Assembly (NCBI GenBank): GCA_028752905.1
Contig: JAQNBH010000013.1
Location: 41,917,907-41,981,906 of the forward strand
Source: Cladorhizidae sp. MBARI D1340-BT2
Lineage: Eukaryota; Porifera; Demospongiae; Poecilosclerida; Cladorhizidae
Length of the DNA stretch: 64,000 bases
Reading direction: 5' to 3'
The notes beneath the pieces are model-generated. The model did not search any database. It was not told the DNA's origin and saw only the letters and a list, made by a program, of their open reading frames with translations. Positions 43,101 through 54,507 of this stretch are shown here, piece after piece (within the stretch, counting starts at the first letter, position 1; every line of letters begins with the position of its first letter). A program made the position numbers and the translations under genes.

Positions 43101-43609
43101 CTGAAATACTTACAGAGTGGAAAACATTCCGCCAGCTGTTAGTCAAGCAACCACGGGATAGTACTGCATCACAGCTGAAAGAACTTGTTTCAAACGACAT
43201 GCTCAAGGCCATGTTTCCCAATTTGCACAAGATTGCCTCCATCTGCTTATCGATTCCAGTTTCTACTGCTTCTGTGGAGAGAAGCTTCTCACAGATGAAG
43301 ATGATCAAGACTCGTTTGCGTAATTCTCTAAGTGACTGCAGCCTTTCTCACCTTATGAGGATTGCTATAGAGGCACCAGAAGTACTCTCTGAGAGCGACC
43401 TTGAAGAGATTGTGGACGTATGGCAGAGAAAACCAAGAAGAACCTCAGTTTGACATTCCTATCATTTGAACCTGATATCATAAGCTTATTACACCTTTCT
43501 TGTATTACACCTTTCTTGACATTATTAAAAAAAAAATCTCTAATTTCAAGGGGGGGGCGAGAATGATACAATTCGCCCCCCCCCCCGCCCCCCCCTAAAT
43601 ACACCCCTG
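40180..43609 (+). mobile_element. hAT transposon 1, complete (copy A')
   Basis: Same inverted ends and same flanking GCGTG repeats (40,175-40,179 and 43,610-43,614) as copy A. The shared insertion site proves this copy arose with the block duplication, not by transposition. G/C homopolymers are slightly shorter. Confidence 0.82.
41267..43453 (+). CDS. hAT transposase, intact, copy A'
   Basis: 728 residues: zinc finger ~75-130, RNase-H-like core (MADECTDV, GLGFDGAATFSG, CHCH) and hAT dimerisation end (STASVERSFSQ). Differs from copy A by Cys for Phe in HSTK(F/C)EKLVD. TATA box at 41,226-41,233, 34 bp before the ATG, with the same three CACGTG-bearing upstream repeats. No stops or frameshifts, so the enzyme could be made. 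Confidence 0.9.
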   Translation: MDIRSYFASTSQASSHANSSDSEDSRTDSSEHVEASSPSLSPPPSKKSKQNKHRSSVSTKRKYSKSWEKDFSWLYYDEDSDGAFCKVCKQSGLQRTGGVWVTQPCRNWKKAVEKMKAHARSDFHIHATQALFAAKGAAKGGTVVQQLQNVLARKRAQNRAAVKCLILLTHFLTKEQVAHSTKCEKLVDVVVRCGSQHLKQFLETAPRNAVYTSRVAVVEFIESLGTWVEESILKRLQKAPMYSLMADECTDVTNVEELSVFCRWEEDGVPVECFLELIPLKKADAETIYSNLIDCLKKKGLQVGRIVGLGFDGAATFSGRKTGVQARIKKHTPHALFIHCHCHLLQLACVQAANKTPGIAHVYRTLTTLWKHFRNSPKRAECLKEVQHVLELPEMKVIKPSDTRWLAHERCVKAVKASYSAIVITIGNIYETSHEPEALGIHGALCKLSTIAAIYLLDFTLPQVAKLSKALQAEQLDLSLISFLVDATVKSLDDAVLPGANWVLELLENVEDLKSSTKVSIDADKILSFQNVVGKPFVADLKANITSRFSSSNAVVSALSIFDPRKVPKPDSVSFPTYGDTSVEKLIAHYGEDRDAETLDGEETVKTAMISTEILTEWKTFRQLLVKQPRDSTASQLKELVSNDMLKAMFPNLHKIASICLSIPVSTASVERSFSQMKMIKTRLRNSLSDCSLSHLMRIAIEAPEVLSESDLEEIVDVWQRKPRRTSV

Positions 43610-44763
43610 GCGTGGCTGGGTGTGTGGCTGCAACTAAGGCTATATATAGAACAATGGTGAGCGCTAGACAGTTGATGTAATAATAATGGATACAGCAAGC
43701 TAGTCTTGCTGGCCGGACTCTCATGCACACACACACACACACAGAAAGAGAGAGGCTGGTCCACCTCACATGGTCACTTGTGTTGCACAGTCAGCAAATG
43801 TGGTGGCAGCTGCTCGTGTTAAACACGAAGAAGAATAAACATGCTAGACTCCTGTGCTGGGGAAGAGAGGCTGGCCAACAAGACTAAGAGAGAAAAACAG
43901 TAAAAAGATATATAAGTATGTAGCTATTGCACACCTCACAGACTGAGCCCAGGTGTGCTTGCCTGCCACTTGCTACAGCCTCTTCCATGCCATACAACAA
44001 GGAAGTTTAGTGGAGTGAGACAGGTGGTGAAGGATGCAGCTGCCATGCACCCACTCTGCAGAGATAGAAATCCAGCATCAGCAAACTCGTTAGGATGGGT
44101 GGCTGGAATGATGCCGAGTTTATCTGGAACAGGTCTCAAATCCAGGTAAGGATCGCTGGAGGTGGGGCTAATCCTGAAAATACATGTTTGAGTAAAAGAA
44201 ACAAAAACTGCGTCCTGGCTCCAAAATTGCGTCGTATAGTGCAGTATCTGAGAACTGGTTGCAACGCGCTCATCCCAACCATCACCATCTTTGTAGTCTA
44301 AGCTGCGTGAGGTAGTTTTGCTTGGCAAGACCCTTTACCAACCTCTACAAGTGTTGGTAAAGGGTCTGCTGAGTGACATCATATGGTGCCGCAGAAAGTA
44401 ATATCTGGAGATGGACACTGAGCTCGCTGCATCTCTAGCCAGCTTCTCTATGTATACGGATAGTTTGTATACGGATAGTTGACAAAGAAATCCTGTCATA
44501 ATGTCTCTGGGGAGAGACATAAAAGTTATAACGTAATATTTTGTCCACCCTAGCATCATTTTTGTACTACGCATGCCATGTGACACCTTTATAATCTTCA
44601 AAATGCTGAGTCCAGGGACATCGCACCCCAGTGCAGTGCAAATATAAAAAGATGAGTGGCTCTCGTCAGAGTTTTTTGGGGGGGGGGAGCGGATGTTGCC
44701 CTATGTTCGACCCTTTACCAAAAGTTTAGACTAGATTGTTAGAACCCATGGCATTGCCAGTCC

Positions 44764-47235
44764 CAGTGTTGCAATGTTGGATTTTATCCAAACTGTTTGG
44801 ATTTTTGACCCTTAAATTTTCTGTTTGGATGTTTGGATTTTATCAATAAATGTTTGGATTTTTCATCATTAGAAAATTGTTTGACATTTCATGCATATCA
44901 GATCATGCAGCCTATTTCAAAACCACTCTCTGTTTAGCTGAGTGTGGTCATTTTGTGGTGACCTGGTCTGTGCACGAATATTCATGTGATCAATTGGTCT
45001 GTGCAGGAATATTCCTGCACCAGTCCTGTGTTCACCCAGGTCTGGCAGGAATATGCCTGCAGAGCAAGAATCCTTTGATCTATGTGCATGCTCATGCATG
45101 AGCTATCTGGTTGGGTATTTAAAGCCTGATTTGCTGCAAGAGTTAGAATCTTTCACAGTGAGTGTCAGAGAGAGTTAGCTATGGCATCTTCAGAACCCAG
45201 TACTTCAAGGTTACCAGAAGATAATGAGGTTTCACAAATTGACATTGACAGTCAAATCTCTACATCTATCAGGTCTTCTAAGTCTGCAAAAAACACACGA
45301 TTGTGTGTCTATCGTAGACAGTATGCAAAGACTTTCCGATGGGCCACAACTTCGAGAAAGGGATCTTCTTTTGCCTTCTGTATGAAGTGCTCTCGTGATA
45401 TAAACCTTGGAAGAGGTGGTACTAGAGATCTCAGGAGACATCAGGAAACAAAATTACACAAACACTCAGAAAAAGATGGTGTTGGTGTACTGCCTCTACA
45501 GTCCTACTTTGGGCCAATAAGAGAGGAGTCTGTAATCTGTGCAGAAGTACTCTTCCCATATTTCCTTGGAGAGCACCATCTTGCCTTTCAATTGGGAGAT
45601 CTCATTGTAACCAAACTATTCAAGTTGATGTTTCCTGATTCTTCTATTGCTAAAGACTTGAAGTGCAGTCGTACTACTAAAGCAACAGCTGTGTTGAAAG
45701 TTATTGCCCAGGATTGTTGGAAAACCATTTCCGCAGCAGTTAGAGACACTAAATACTTCAACCTCCAAACTGATGAGACAACTGATATTACCATTCACAA
45801 CAAGCTGCTATTATGCTTCGATTCTTCGATAACACCCAAGGACAGGTGAGATGTGTCTTCTTTGCCCTAGAGAGTGTAGAGGGCAACTGCAGAGCTGCTA
45901 TTTAACACAATCGATAAGCATTTTCAAGAATATGATAATCTTGTCAGATTAGGTACAGATGGGGCCAATGTAATGTTGGGAGCACGAAATTCAGTGATGT
46001 CATGGTTATGATGTAAGCAGCCAGCTTTAGTTGCTCTTCACACATAGCAAATGAGACCTGCAAAGTCTTGACTGATGAATTGGAAGATCTGACAACTGAT
46101 GTATGGTATTATTTCCAGAAGAGCCCAACGAGGCTGCGACAGTTTAAAGAATTTCAGAGTTTTGTGGAATGCAAGCCACACAAGTTGTTAAAAGCATGCC
46201 AAACACGATGGCTCAGCCTTGAAGCTTGTGTAAATCATCTTATCGAGCAATATGAAGCCTTACTCTCATACTTTCAAAGTACTGAGGATAAGCAGGCAGT
46301 AGTGAGAAGAGTAAAAATTGTACTTGAAAAGCCTCTGACCAAAGCTTACTTGCGTCCAATTGTTAATTACATGCAGCAGCAATCTCCAATTCTTCATCTT
46401 CTCTACCAAGAGCTCAATGGCTTAATACGAAAATTTCTGTTGCTGTTCATGAATTCTGAGTATGTGTGTGCTGCTGAACATGTTTCGCAAGTTGTATTGA
46501 TAACTCAGAAGAGTATCTCCCTTTACACGAAGTTTTCGTAGGTCACAACACACTATCATACCTTGAAGAAGAGGATGGATTATCATCTGAAGATGTGAGA
46601 AAAATTTAGGGAGACTAAATCCAAGCTTGGTGGATTGCTGCAGCCAAAGGAGCTGTCAAACAATTACACAAGTTACTCTCCAATCTCAAATGGCTTCAAC
46701 CAGGCCTACAACAATACAGTATGGCTGGTCAGGTGCTTGCTGCAGCAGAGTGTGTTCCTCAGGTAGTTCAAGTTGGTGACAAACCGAGCCTTCAAGAGGA
46801 ATTTATGGATTTCTACACTTCGCCATTACCTCCTAAAGTCACGGCCATCACAGAGGTAAGTATTGGCATGCAATCAGCCAAATCAAAGACTGCTTGGAAA
46901 CTGAGTATCGCTACTCCACATTGGTAAAACTCGCAAAAGCCATTCTAGTTATACCCCATGGCAATGCTGATACCGAACGTTGGTTCAGCCACATTGGTCT
47001 CAACAAAATGAAGCACAGAAACAGACTAGGAATTCCTACATTAAATTCACTTTTAACAGTGCAATTCAATGTTCCTAAAAAATGCTATGAATTTAAACAA
47101 AATACTGAACTATTAAAGACATGTTAAATGCACTTTAGTATGTGAAATTATTGTTTGGATTTTGTTTGGATTTTTTGTTGCCAATTTTTTTTTTATAACA
47201 CAGGCGAGTAATTTGGAAATTATATGGCAACACTG
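44764..47235 (+). mobile_element. hAT transposon 2, decayed (copy A')
   Basis: Ends CAGTGTTGCAAT and reverse-complement CAGTGTTGCCAT, with TACCAGTG on the right flank. 47 bp shorter than copy A, with many internal differences. The HSE-like palindrome is conserved (45,001-45,020). Confidence 0.7.
45181..47127 (+). pseudogene. hAT transposase 2, less broken copy (A')
   Basis: The first frame stays open for 222 codons (to 45,849): MASSEPSTSRLPED, BED-like finger with FCMKC, LPLQSYFGPIREESV and YFNLQTDETTDIT. It then breaks. A 157-codon frame (46,068-46,541) covers TTDVWYYFQKSPTRLRQF to LFMNSEYVCAAEHVSQVV. The C-terminal hAT motif IPHGNADTERWFSHIGLNK is at ~46,950-47,010. Copy A has Leu for the Trp in ERWFS and additional indels. 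Confidence 0.85.
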
Positions 47236-47637
47236 TACCAGTGAGACAGCCAAACTGCATTATGAAGACATCAGAGAGAGTCTGCCTATGTGAGGAACAT
47301 GGAAGGCAGCTGACCTGGAAGGAATATGAATAGCCATACAAACAAAATGTATTGCTACCTGATCAGGATCTGGTGGTGTTATTACATGCATGCTAGTACT
47401 GCAGGCTGGCAAGCTACAATAATAGAGCATACCCTCAAATAGCACACGCAGATATGCAGTTTTATAATTGGTAAAGGATCTCAATACAGTAAACATACTT
47501 GTGTTGACTCAATATCGAGTCTAGCTGAGCCAGGTCAGCAAGCAGCTGCTATAAAGTAGTCACGATACTGACCAGTTGGTTTCCTCTGAAGCTTACTCTT
47601 GTGACAATATTTAACACGACAAAGACCTTCAACAAAA

Positions 47638-47868
47638 CATGGTAGCAACTTATGATGCATGTGTCTATGTTATATATGAATACATAGGCATGTGTGTATA
47701 CTTTAGTAATAAACATGGCAGCTACTTATGATGCATGTGTCTATGTTATATATGAATACATAGGCACGTGTGTATACTTTAGTAATAAACATGGTAGCCA
47801 CTTATGATGCATGTGTCTATGTTATATATGAATACATAGGCACGTGTGTATACTTTAGTAATAAACAT
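47638..47868. repeat. 76-bp minisatellite, 3 units (copy A')
   Basis: Units start at 47,638, 47,714 and 47,790. Followed by unique sequence from CATGATGTGGCTTAC; this is the right edge of the A/A' homology. Confidence 0.92.
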
Positions 47869-48691
47869 GATGTGGCTTACTTTTCACATAGATGTCATTT
47901 ATTCCTAATATATACAAATGTGCCATGTTCTGTATTAATTTTTTCTTTGTCTTTTCTACTTTCCTCCTACCTAACTTTATAAGATTTCCATTGGTCTATC
48001 AGAAGACTCCAAACTGTCCAATCAGTTGCGAACAATAACCCGATTCAACACTATTCTCTACCGAGCCCAACAACCAGTGGTTGGTAAAGGGTCGTCACAA
48101 CTCTCCTGGTGCATGACGTGAACTGAAGCAGGAAAATGAGTTCCATGAAGTGATCAGTGGTTCCCTCATTGGATCTGGCGGATGACTTCAACAAAACCAG
48201 AGCTTATAATGTGTGTACATTAGTTGTTTGCTTATTCTTGTGACAATTAATAGAACTGAGTTGAGTCACCCACAGCTGCACCATTTCTTGCCCGAGAAGT
48301 GATCATCCTCAGACATTACCGCCAACAAAACCAGTTAATTGCTTATAATGCACATGATATAAAAGCACATGCATCTACTTGAGTATTATAATAAACATGT
48401 AAATAAATCATGTTCTGGTGTTATGCTGACTGACTTCTTGTGGGTGGCTGCTTGACTATAAAATACAAATAATAACATGACAATTAAGAAATGAATATGA
48501 TTGGTCAACAAAAATGAAACAAGAATCAACCAATGCTGACACAAACATTTACATGACCCTTTACCTAATGACCCTTTTCCAATGAACACCAATACTGTAA
48601 TAATTCTGGTTTAAAATCTGTATTCTATTTGGAGTACTTTATATTATGGTCCTGTAAATTTCTTTTTTGACTAATATAATGTTGTCTTGCT

Positions 48692-48725
<34 letters not shown>

Positions 48726-49075
48726 TAGGGTTAGATAAATTATGCTAGCATAATTTTGAGAATAATAGGTATGCTTAAGAATCGCTGGGAAGTTTCAGAT
48801 TTGTGTCTTCTCCACCATAGTAGCTTCTCCACTATAGTAGCTTGGCAATATCTGCTGATAATCCATTGGCTTTAGCCATATAAAGAGCTAACTCGCTCTT
48901 CAACCCATCAATGATTGTTATTGTTCGACCCTATAAGATTCTCAAAATGTTCCCTATCATTCCACTCCCTCCTCGTACATGTGTACATGCATGTACATGT
49001 ACAGTATGTATGCCTCGGGCTGGTGTGTGTGTGAGTGTGTGTGTATGTGTGTGAGTGCTGTCTTGCTCACTGCAG
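47869..49075. other. Non-coding, with a possible TIR segment and TA/TG microsatellites
   Basis: GGTAAAGGGTC at 48,083-48,093 is inverted as GACCCTTTACC at 48,555-48,565, bounding ~480 bp with no gene. The match is only 11 bp and no target duplication is clear. A TA microsatellite lies at 48,692-48,722 and a TG-rich tract at 49,022-49,058. Confidence 0.4.
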
Positions 49076-49142
49076 GTTGTCTGCGTTGGAGCTCCTCAAA
49101 CTTCCCTTCTTTAAGAAAGCGAAGAACAAAGACTTTGTCAGC
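49076..49142 (+). pseudogene. Isolated SPAK/OSR1-like kinase exon (C-terminal end of kinase domain)
   Basis: After a good acceptor (TTGCTCACTGCAG) the plus strand reads LSALELLKLPFFKKAKNKDF, close to the end of the kinase domain of Ste20-type SPAK/OSR1 proteins (AAELL..xFFxKAKNKxF). Those kinases phosphorylate cation-chloride cotransporters. No donor or flanking exon is visible; the 3' end of a LINE begins within ~20 bp on the other strand. It is either a host exon with the LINE next to it or a captured fragment. Confidence 0.5.
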
Positions 49143-49164
49143 CTGTGGTCTAACAGTTATACAT

Positions 49165-51150
49165 CTATTGGTTCGTCAACCATCATCTGCTGCAGCAGAG
49201 AGTGTTTTCTCTGTTACCATGCTGCATGGCAATAGACAGCCTCTGCAGCAAGAAATGGTAGGAAAGATGTTATCCAGTCTCCTCCTCAACTCGGCGATCT
49301 AGCAAAGTAAAAAAAGAGCGGACCTCAGGGCAAAAAATCCAGAGGTCTCGAAGCCCACTGGCATATGATGTGTGGCCAAGATGTTCATCTTTTTTTTGAG
49401 AAATTCAACTCTCTCAGCTACCACACCAGATCTCCTGAAATAAGGCTAGCGTAAGATGGTGCAAGTGTCTGGGCATGTAACATCCCAGACCAGCACATGA
49501 CCATTCTTCCATGGGCAGACAGAGGCTCCATCAGGGCATTTTCTATCACCACGACAAATACCAGAATGCTCTATATAGGTGCACATGGCAAGAGTTCTTT
49601 TAATGATGTCATTCATTCAAGCCTAGGTAACGCCCCTGGCTTCTCCTGCAGCTGAGACCATGTATCCCTAACTGGTCCACCTGTACACCACAGTGATGAC
49701 AAATATGGGGCCTACAGAGTGCTATACCTAGACGAAGGCCTGTGGCCACTTGAACAGTCTCATCATCCATGTATAAACCAAGTGGTGACATAGGCAGAGC
49801 ATACAGCCAGGTCCTAGACTCTTCTTGGTGCAAGCAGTAGACTTAATATCATGCTGTACTGAATCCATCAAGGCAATGTATGAGGCCTTGACACGAAGGG
49901 TACCCCATGTCTTCTGATGGAAGGAAGCTGGCGCATTAGGGAGAGACTCAGAATGATCCTGATGCAATGAGGTAAGTCTACACTCAAAATCAGGTTAGAG
50001 GCAATCATGGAATCTAGCAGGCATAATCCGGTGGATGAGGTTGAATGTGCTACTTGCAGAAGCCAGACGGTGCAAGCATAGCAGCATTTCTAATTCCTAA
50101 ACCACCATACTTGACTGGCAGAGAAGCCTGTGCCTAGGTAAGTGAGTTAGCAAGCTGAATATTGGTGATTTCACTTAGGATGGAACATAGGAGGTCATCG
50201 AACTCTGTGAGTTTAGATGAAGCAAGACATGGTGCAGTATGTAACAAGTACAGCAGCTTAGACATGGCAAAATCACGTTGGAGCAAGCAAAGTGCGTCAT
50301 GTACCTGTAGGTGACAAAGTCTATTTCGCATCACCTCCAATCACTTTGTTTTAGCAGCAATGGCATCTTCAACTCCCTTGCTCTCCCCTATATATAGGAG
50401 AGCCTAGGAGGGGGGAATCTTCAGGGTTAAGCTGCGGTATTGCACATAGTAACTCATCTATTAGACAAGCTAATGAGTTCACATTTTCTTCGGTTAAGCT
50501 GCAGACCAACCTCGCAAGCCATTGATTCTAAGGTCATAAAATCATTGATGACATCTTCTACTGTAAGAGCTGTTAGGCAGCTGTTGTCCAAGCATCAAAC
50601 TTTCAGCTCAGCTTTGAGATGGCTCATTGACTTTTGGATAGTGAGACAGAAAAGGAGTGGGCCGAGAGGGTCACCTTGTTGGACACCCTCATAGGAATGA
50701 ATAATCTTATCCTCATCAAAAAAATAGGAGGAGGGAGAGCTATAGGCAGAATATACCAGAGGCAGGAGAGTAGGAGCTAACTCTTCCATGGCTGTGAACA
50801 TTTTGTCACAACGGATCGAGCATTACAGAAGTCCAACTTTAACAAAGCTTGGCCTGGCTTTAAGGAATGCATGTATATACAGGAAGATGAACAATAGCTT
50901 CTGCTCCACCCTTAGTGCCAACACCAAGTTGAAAAGGTGTTAGTAGCTCACTCATGGACACCTTCACGTGAAGGCCAGCACACTTGGCAGCTAACCACCT
51001 AAGAGTACACTCCACTGCAATAGGCCCCACCCCACCACACTTTTTATTCAACGCTATCAAAGAGGCCCCCAAAAGGAAGTGACACACACTAGGAGGAGCT
51101 TTACCTGGAAGAACAAGGTTAAAAAAGGCTGTAAGAGCTGTTAGCAAAAC
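49165..51150 (-). pseudogene. R2-type LINE relic (RT, zinc knuckle, REL-like endonuclease), minus strand
   Basis: Read leftward from 51,150. GASLIALNKKCGGVGPIAV (RT start) is followed by SPSSYFFDEDKI..., GVQQGDPLGPLLFCLTI (RT motif) and HDALCLLQRDFAMSKLLY. TVQVATGLRLGIALCRPH comes next. CHHCGVQVDQLGIHGLSC is a CCHC zinc knuckle, and PDGASVCPW...VLVWDVTC has the PD...D spacing of a restriction-like endonuclease. The end is HFLLQRLSIAMQHGN at ~49,215-49,260. The order RT, CCHC, REL matches R2-type LINEs. It is broken into many frames, and the YxDD region is deleted or unreadable. Confidence 0.75.
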
Positions 51151-53376
51151 AAGACCACCACTCCCAGCAGAATCACCTTAAGATGTTGTGGACAAAGCCC
51201 ATCTGGTTCCTGCTGATCGACTTGGAAATCAGAGAATCGCTTTGGTCTCTAAGGCCTCTGAAATAACTATGCAACCCTCTGGATCCAAAGTGGGGGGTTT
51301 ATTATTATTATTGTTGTTGTTATTATTATTGTTATTATTAATTTCATTATTATTATAATTATATTATTTATTGGTATTACTATTTTTGGTAAAAAAATAA
51401 AAATAAAGTGGGAGAAAGAATGGGGAGGACAGATAGTGGAGGGGGGAAGGAAAGAAGGCTCGAGTACTTCCATATTGGTTGCAAATTAGAGGGCAATTAC
51501 AATTTTTAGCTGCAATAAAAGTGTAATTACATTCTGATTGGCTAATAGCTAACTGTGAAATATCATACTAATAACCACAAAACTGCATGGCATTTTTCTA
51601 CAGGAAGTGGTTTAGGTAGTGGCATTATTAGTGTAGAGTTCTTTAATTTCCTGCAAGTATCTTGCTGCTTATTTGCAGGAAACTTCTAGCATTTTTCCAG
51701 GATGGTATAAGTATATAGTAACCAATCCAAGAAATGTTTTAAGCCATTCATATTCTGAAGAAAGTAGCTCTTTTTTATGCTTTTTGTGATTCTTGGCAGC
51801 CATTTTGTTTAGGGAATACTCCTACATGCATCATTTAAACATTCCCAACAACAGCACATGTGTAACCCAACATGGCAGCATTTTCAACACATGCAGTACT
51901 TAACCAAAAGTAGTCAAAATTGAGTGAATTTTTTTAATGACCCCCAAAACCCCGAAAATTTAACCAAATTTACCGAAACTTGTCAAAATTAAGTGGGTTA
52001 TTTTCATATTCCCATGAATCACCAACAAGACCAAAAACAAAAGTTATGTAGTGCTGTATCATCTTTGACAGGAAATAGCACAGCCATGGAATAGTAGAGG
52101 CTGCAGCAACCTAGGGCAGCAATGAGGAGATGCTGCATGAAGCAAGAGCATAAGAGAATTTAGAATTCCCTGCATCATGAGATCCTCGATGAGTAGCTAA
52201 TGATAGAGCCACTAAATAGAGGCAGCAAACTAGTGCAGTACTAAAACAAACCTGCACCAGCAAGAGGAGAAGCAAAGAAGAACCATTACTATGTTCAAAT
52301 AGAGACAGCTATTAGATGCCAGTGTCTTCATCATGGGAGACCCAGATAGAGGGTGCCTAAGTCCTGCTTCATGGGGAGCCAAGCAATTACGGAATGGAGT
52401 CTTAGGCCGATGGCAGCTTTGGGGGGATTTTTGCAATCCAGAAGCAGGATCCTACCAGGCACCTGTGGTTGGATCATGCACTTTGGAATGTAACAGTGAT
52501 CAATACTTGCATCAATTCTTTGTTTTCTAGGCAGCATGGGGTAAAACTATCACTTATGTTTACAATCTGGTGTGGCATCCAGAAGGCTATAACACATCCA
52601 CAATGACTTTCTCAATAACCAAATAAAATGTTCTCGCTTGACAATTTGGCTAGATATGAAGGTTGAAGCATCTAGCCAAAAGCTCGAGTAATTAAATTTA
52701 AGTTTATTATGGATTCATGCCTTCAATACAAAGACCCCACTGTGGATGGTCAACGAGAAGTCACCAAATGTTGGCAATTCTGGTTAATATTCATGAAAAT
52801 AAGGTGAAATCATGACAAATTTACTAAACTCTTATAATTATACTAAACCTAACAGTTACATTCCTTATGCTTAGCTATATATGCAGAAATCAAAAATCAC
52901 CAAGTACATAAAATAAGATGCACCTGCTGTCACCACTTCCTTATTTACCATAAATAAATAAATGTGCAGTATCTTAATATTTATACTAGACAGTCATTAA
53001 TCACACATCACATACGAGTTCAAAAAGACATCCCATCACATGCTCCATCCACCAACCAATTCTCACATACACCAATAGTATAGTGCTTGTATTAATAAGG
53101 TAAAGGGTAGCCTAATGTTTGTGCTCAACATCGGCCATTTTTTTTTGAAGAGACCAATCAATATTTTTGTTCATTTTTAAATGTTCCTATTGATATACGA
53201 CAACATCTGGTCTTAATGGAGTGGAGAGGATGTGAGGAGGAATAGCAGGAGGAGTGTTCTCAGCCTCCAAAGGTGGAGGTCAGCATAAAGCATGCTGCCA
53301 ACTGGTAGAACTGCTCGATTCCCAGAACAATAGATCTCATGCCTTCATGTAAAGCAGCCTTGGGCAAGCAGGTCTG
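51151..53376. other. Long non-coding tract with TTA/TTG microsatellite
   Basis: TTATTG-type microsatellite at 51,297-51,375. The remainder (51,480-53,376) is AT-rich with no gene, no inverted repeat and no recognised element; short frames there lack coding character. Confidence 0.5.
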
Positions 53377-53640
53377 AGCCACGCCTCCATGCAGAGCCAA
53401 TGGCCAGACTGAGCCACGCCTCCATGCAGAGCCAATGGCAGGTCTGAGCCACACCTCCATGTAGAGCAGCCTTGGGCAATGGTAGGTCCGAGCCACACCT
53501 CCATGTAGAGCAGCCTTGGGCAATGGCAGGTCTGAGCCACACCTCCATGTAGAGCAGCCTTGGGCAATGGCAGGTCTGAGCCACGCCTCCATGTAGAGCA
53601 GCCTTGGTCAATGGCAGGTCTGAGCCACACCTCTTTGTAG
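53377..53640. repeat. 44-bp minisatellite, about 6 units
   Basis: Unit begins GAGCCACACCTCCATGTAGA and ends GGCAATGGCAGGTCT. One unit is shortened (GAGCCAATGGC variants at the left). Confidence 0.85.
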
Positions 53641-54507
53641 AGCTGTATTTGTTAACCGAACTTTAACCCTCGCTATGCCTCCTGTCTTTGAACTGGGGCA
53701 ATTACTTTTTGGGTAATTCATTCCGAATCCTCTCATCTCTTGGAGAGCAGTGCAGTGGACACTGTTGGATATCAACAGAACTTCCATGTTCACAGATAAG
53801 AATGCTTGGAAGTAGAAATTGTCAAATAACATAATACTTGGCAGTTTGATCGTTACAAATATGTACATACACATATATATGCATATATGTAATACACATA
53901 CATATATATATATGTATATATATTACAAAATAACATGCAAAATCATTCCGAGTTAAGGTTGCTTCAAAATAAGACGGTCGAATTATGGTTATCAGCTGTG
54001 GTGTTGACAATTGGACACACCCATACATACATAGCTGATCAGTCACCATCCTAAATTAATGTGGCATATATACAAGAGTTTATATATACACACAAAGAAA
54101 GTGCTCATAGAAATATTTGGCAAAATGCATTTACTTGTCCCCAGTTCCCGTGGGTCGTGTGCTCTGGTAACATGTAACTGTCAATTTAGCAACTTTCAGC
54201 AAGACTACATGTTGTACACACCACCAATAGGCTGGATCCAGACACTGCTGTAAACTCATAAACAACACATGCACAGGGGAAATCTAAAATATATATTATT
54301 CTTAAACAGCTTAGTCAATGATATATGTATATTATACACATTCAGTTGTTGCAGATCAAAACACATCCTCGAGAATTCTCCAGGAACAGAGCCATTCTTC
54401 CTTCCACTGAATGCCTTAGGAGAGAGATTGCAGCAAGGCCCACCACAAGGAGGAGGCAGGGAGAGAGCAGACAGGACAGACACATCCAACTCCTGCAGGT
54501 ATTGAGT
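53641..54507. other. Non-coding, TA-rich
   Basis: A TA/TG microsatellite-like tract at 53,855-53,935. No gene recognised. Purine-rich GGAGGAGGCAGGGAGAG occurs before the next array. Confidence 0.5.

Noticed and set aside
49150..49302. hAT dimerisation-domain relic (QPSSAAAESVFS) on the plus strand
   Set aside because: The same bases on the minus strand read HFLLQRLSIAMQHGN, a far better match continuing the adjacent R2-type LINE; the hAT resemblance is a shadow.
52230..52537. Short frames of 65-68 codons in the 51-53 kb tract
   Set aside because: No recognised motif, overlapping on both strands, length expected by chance.
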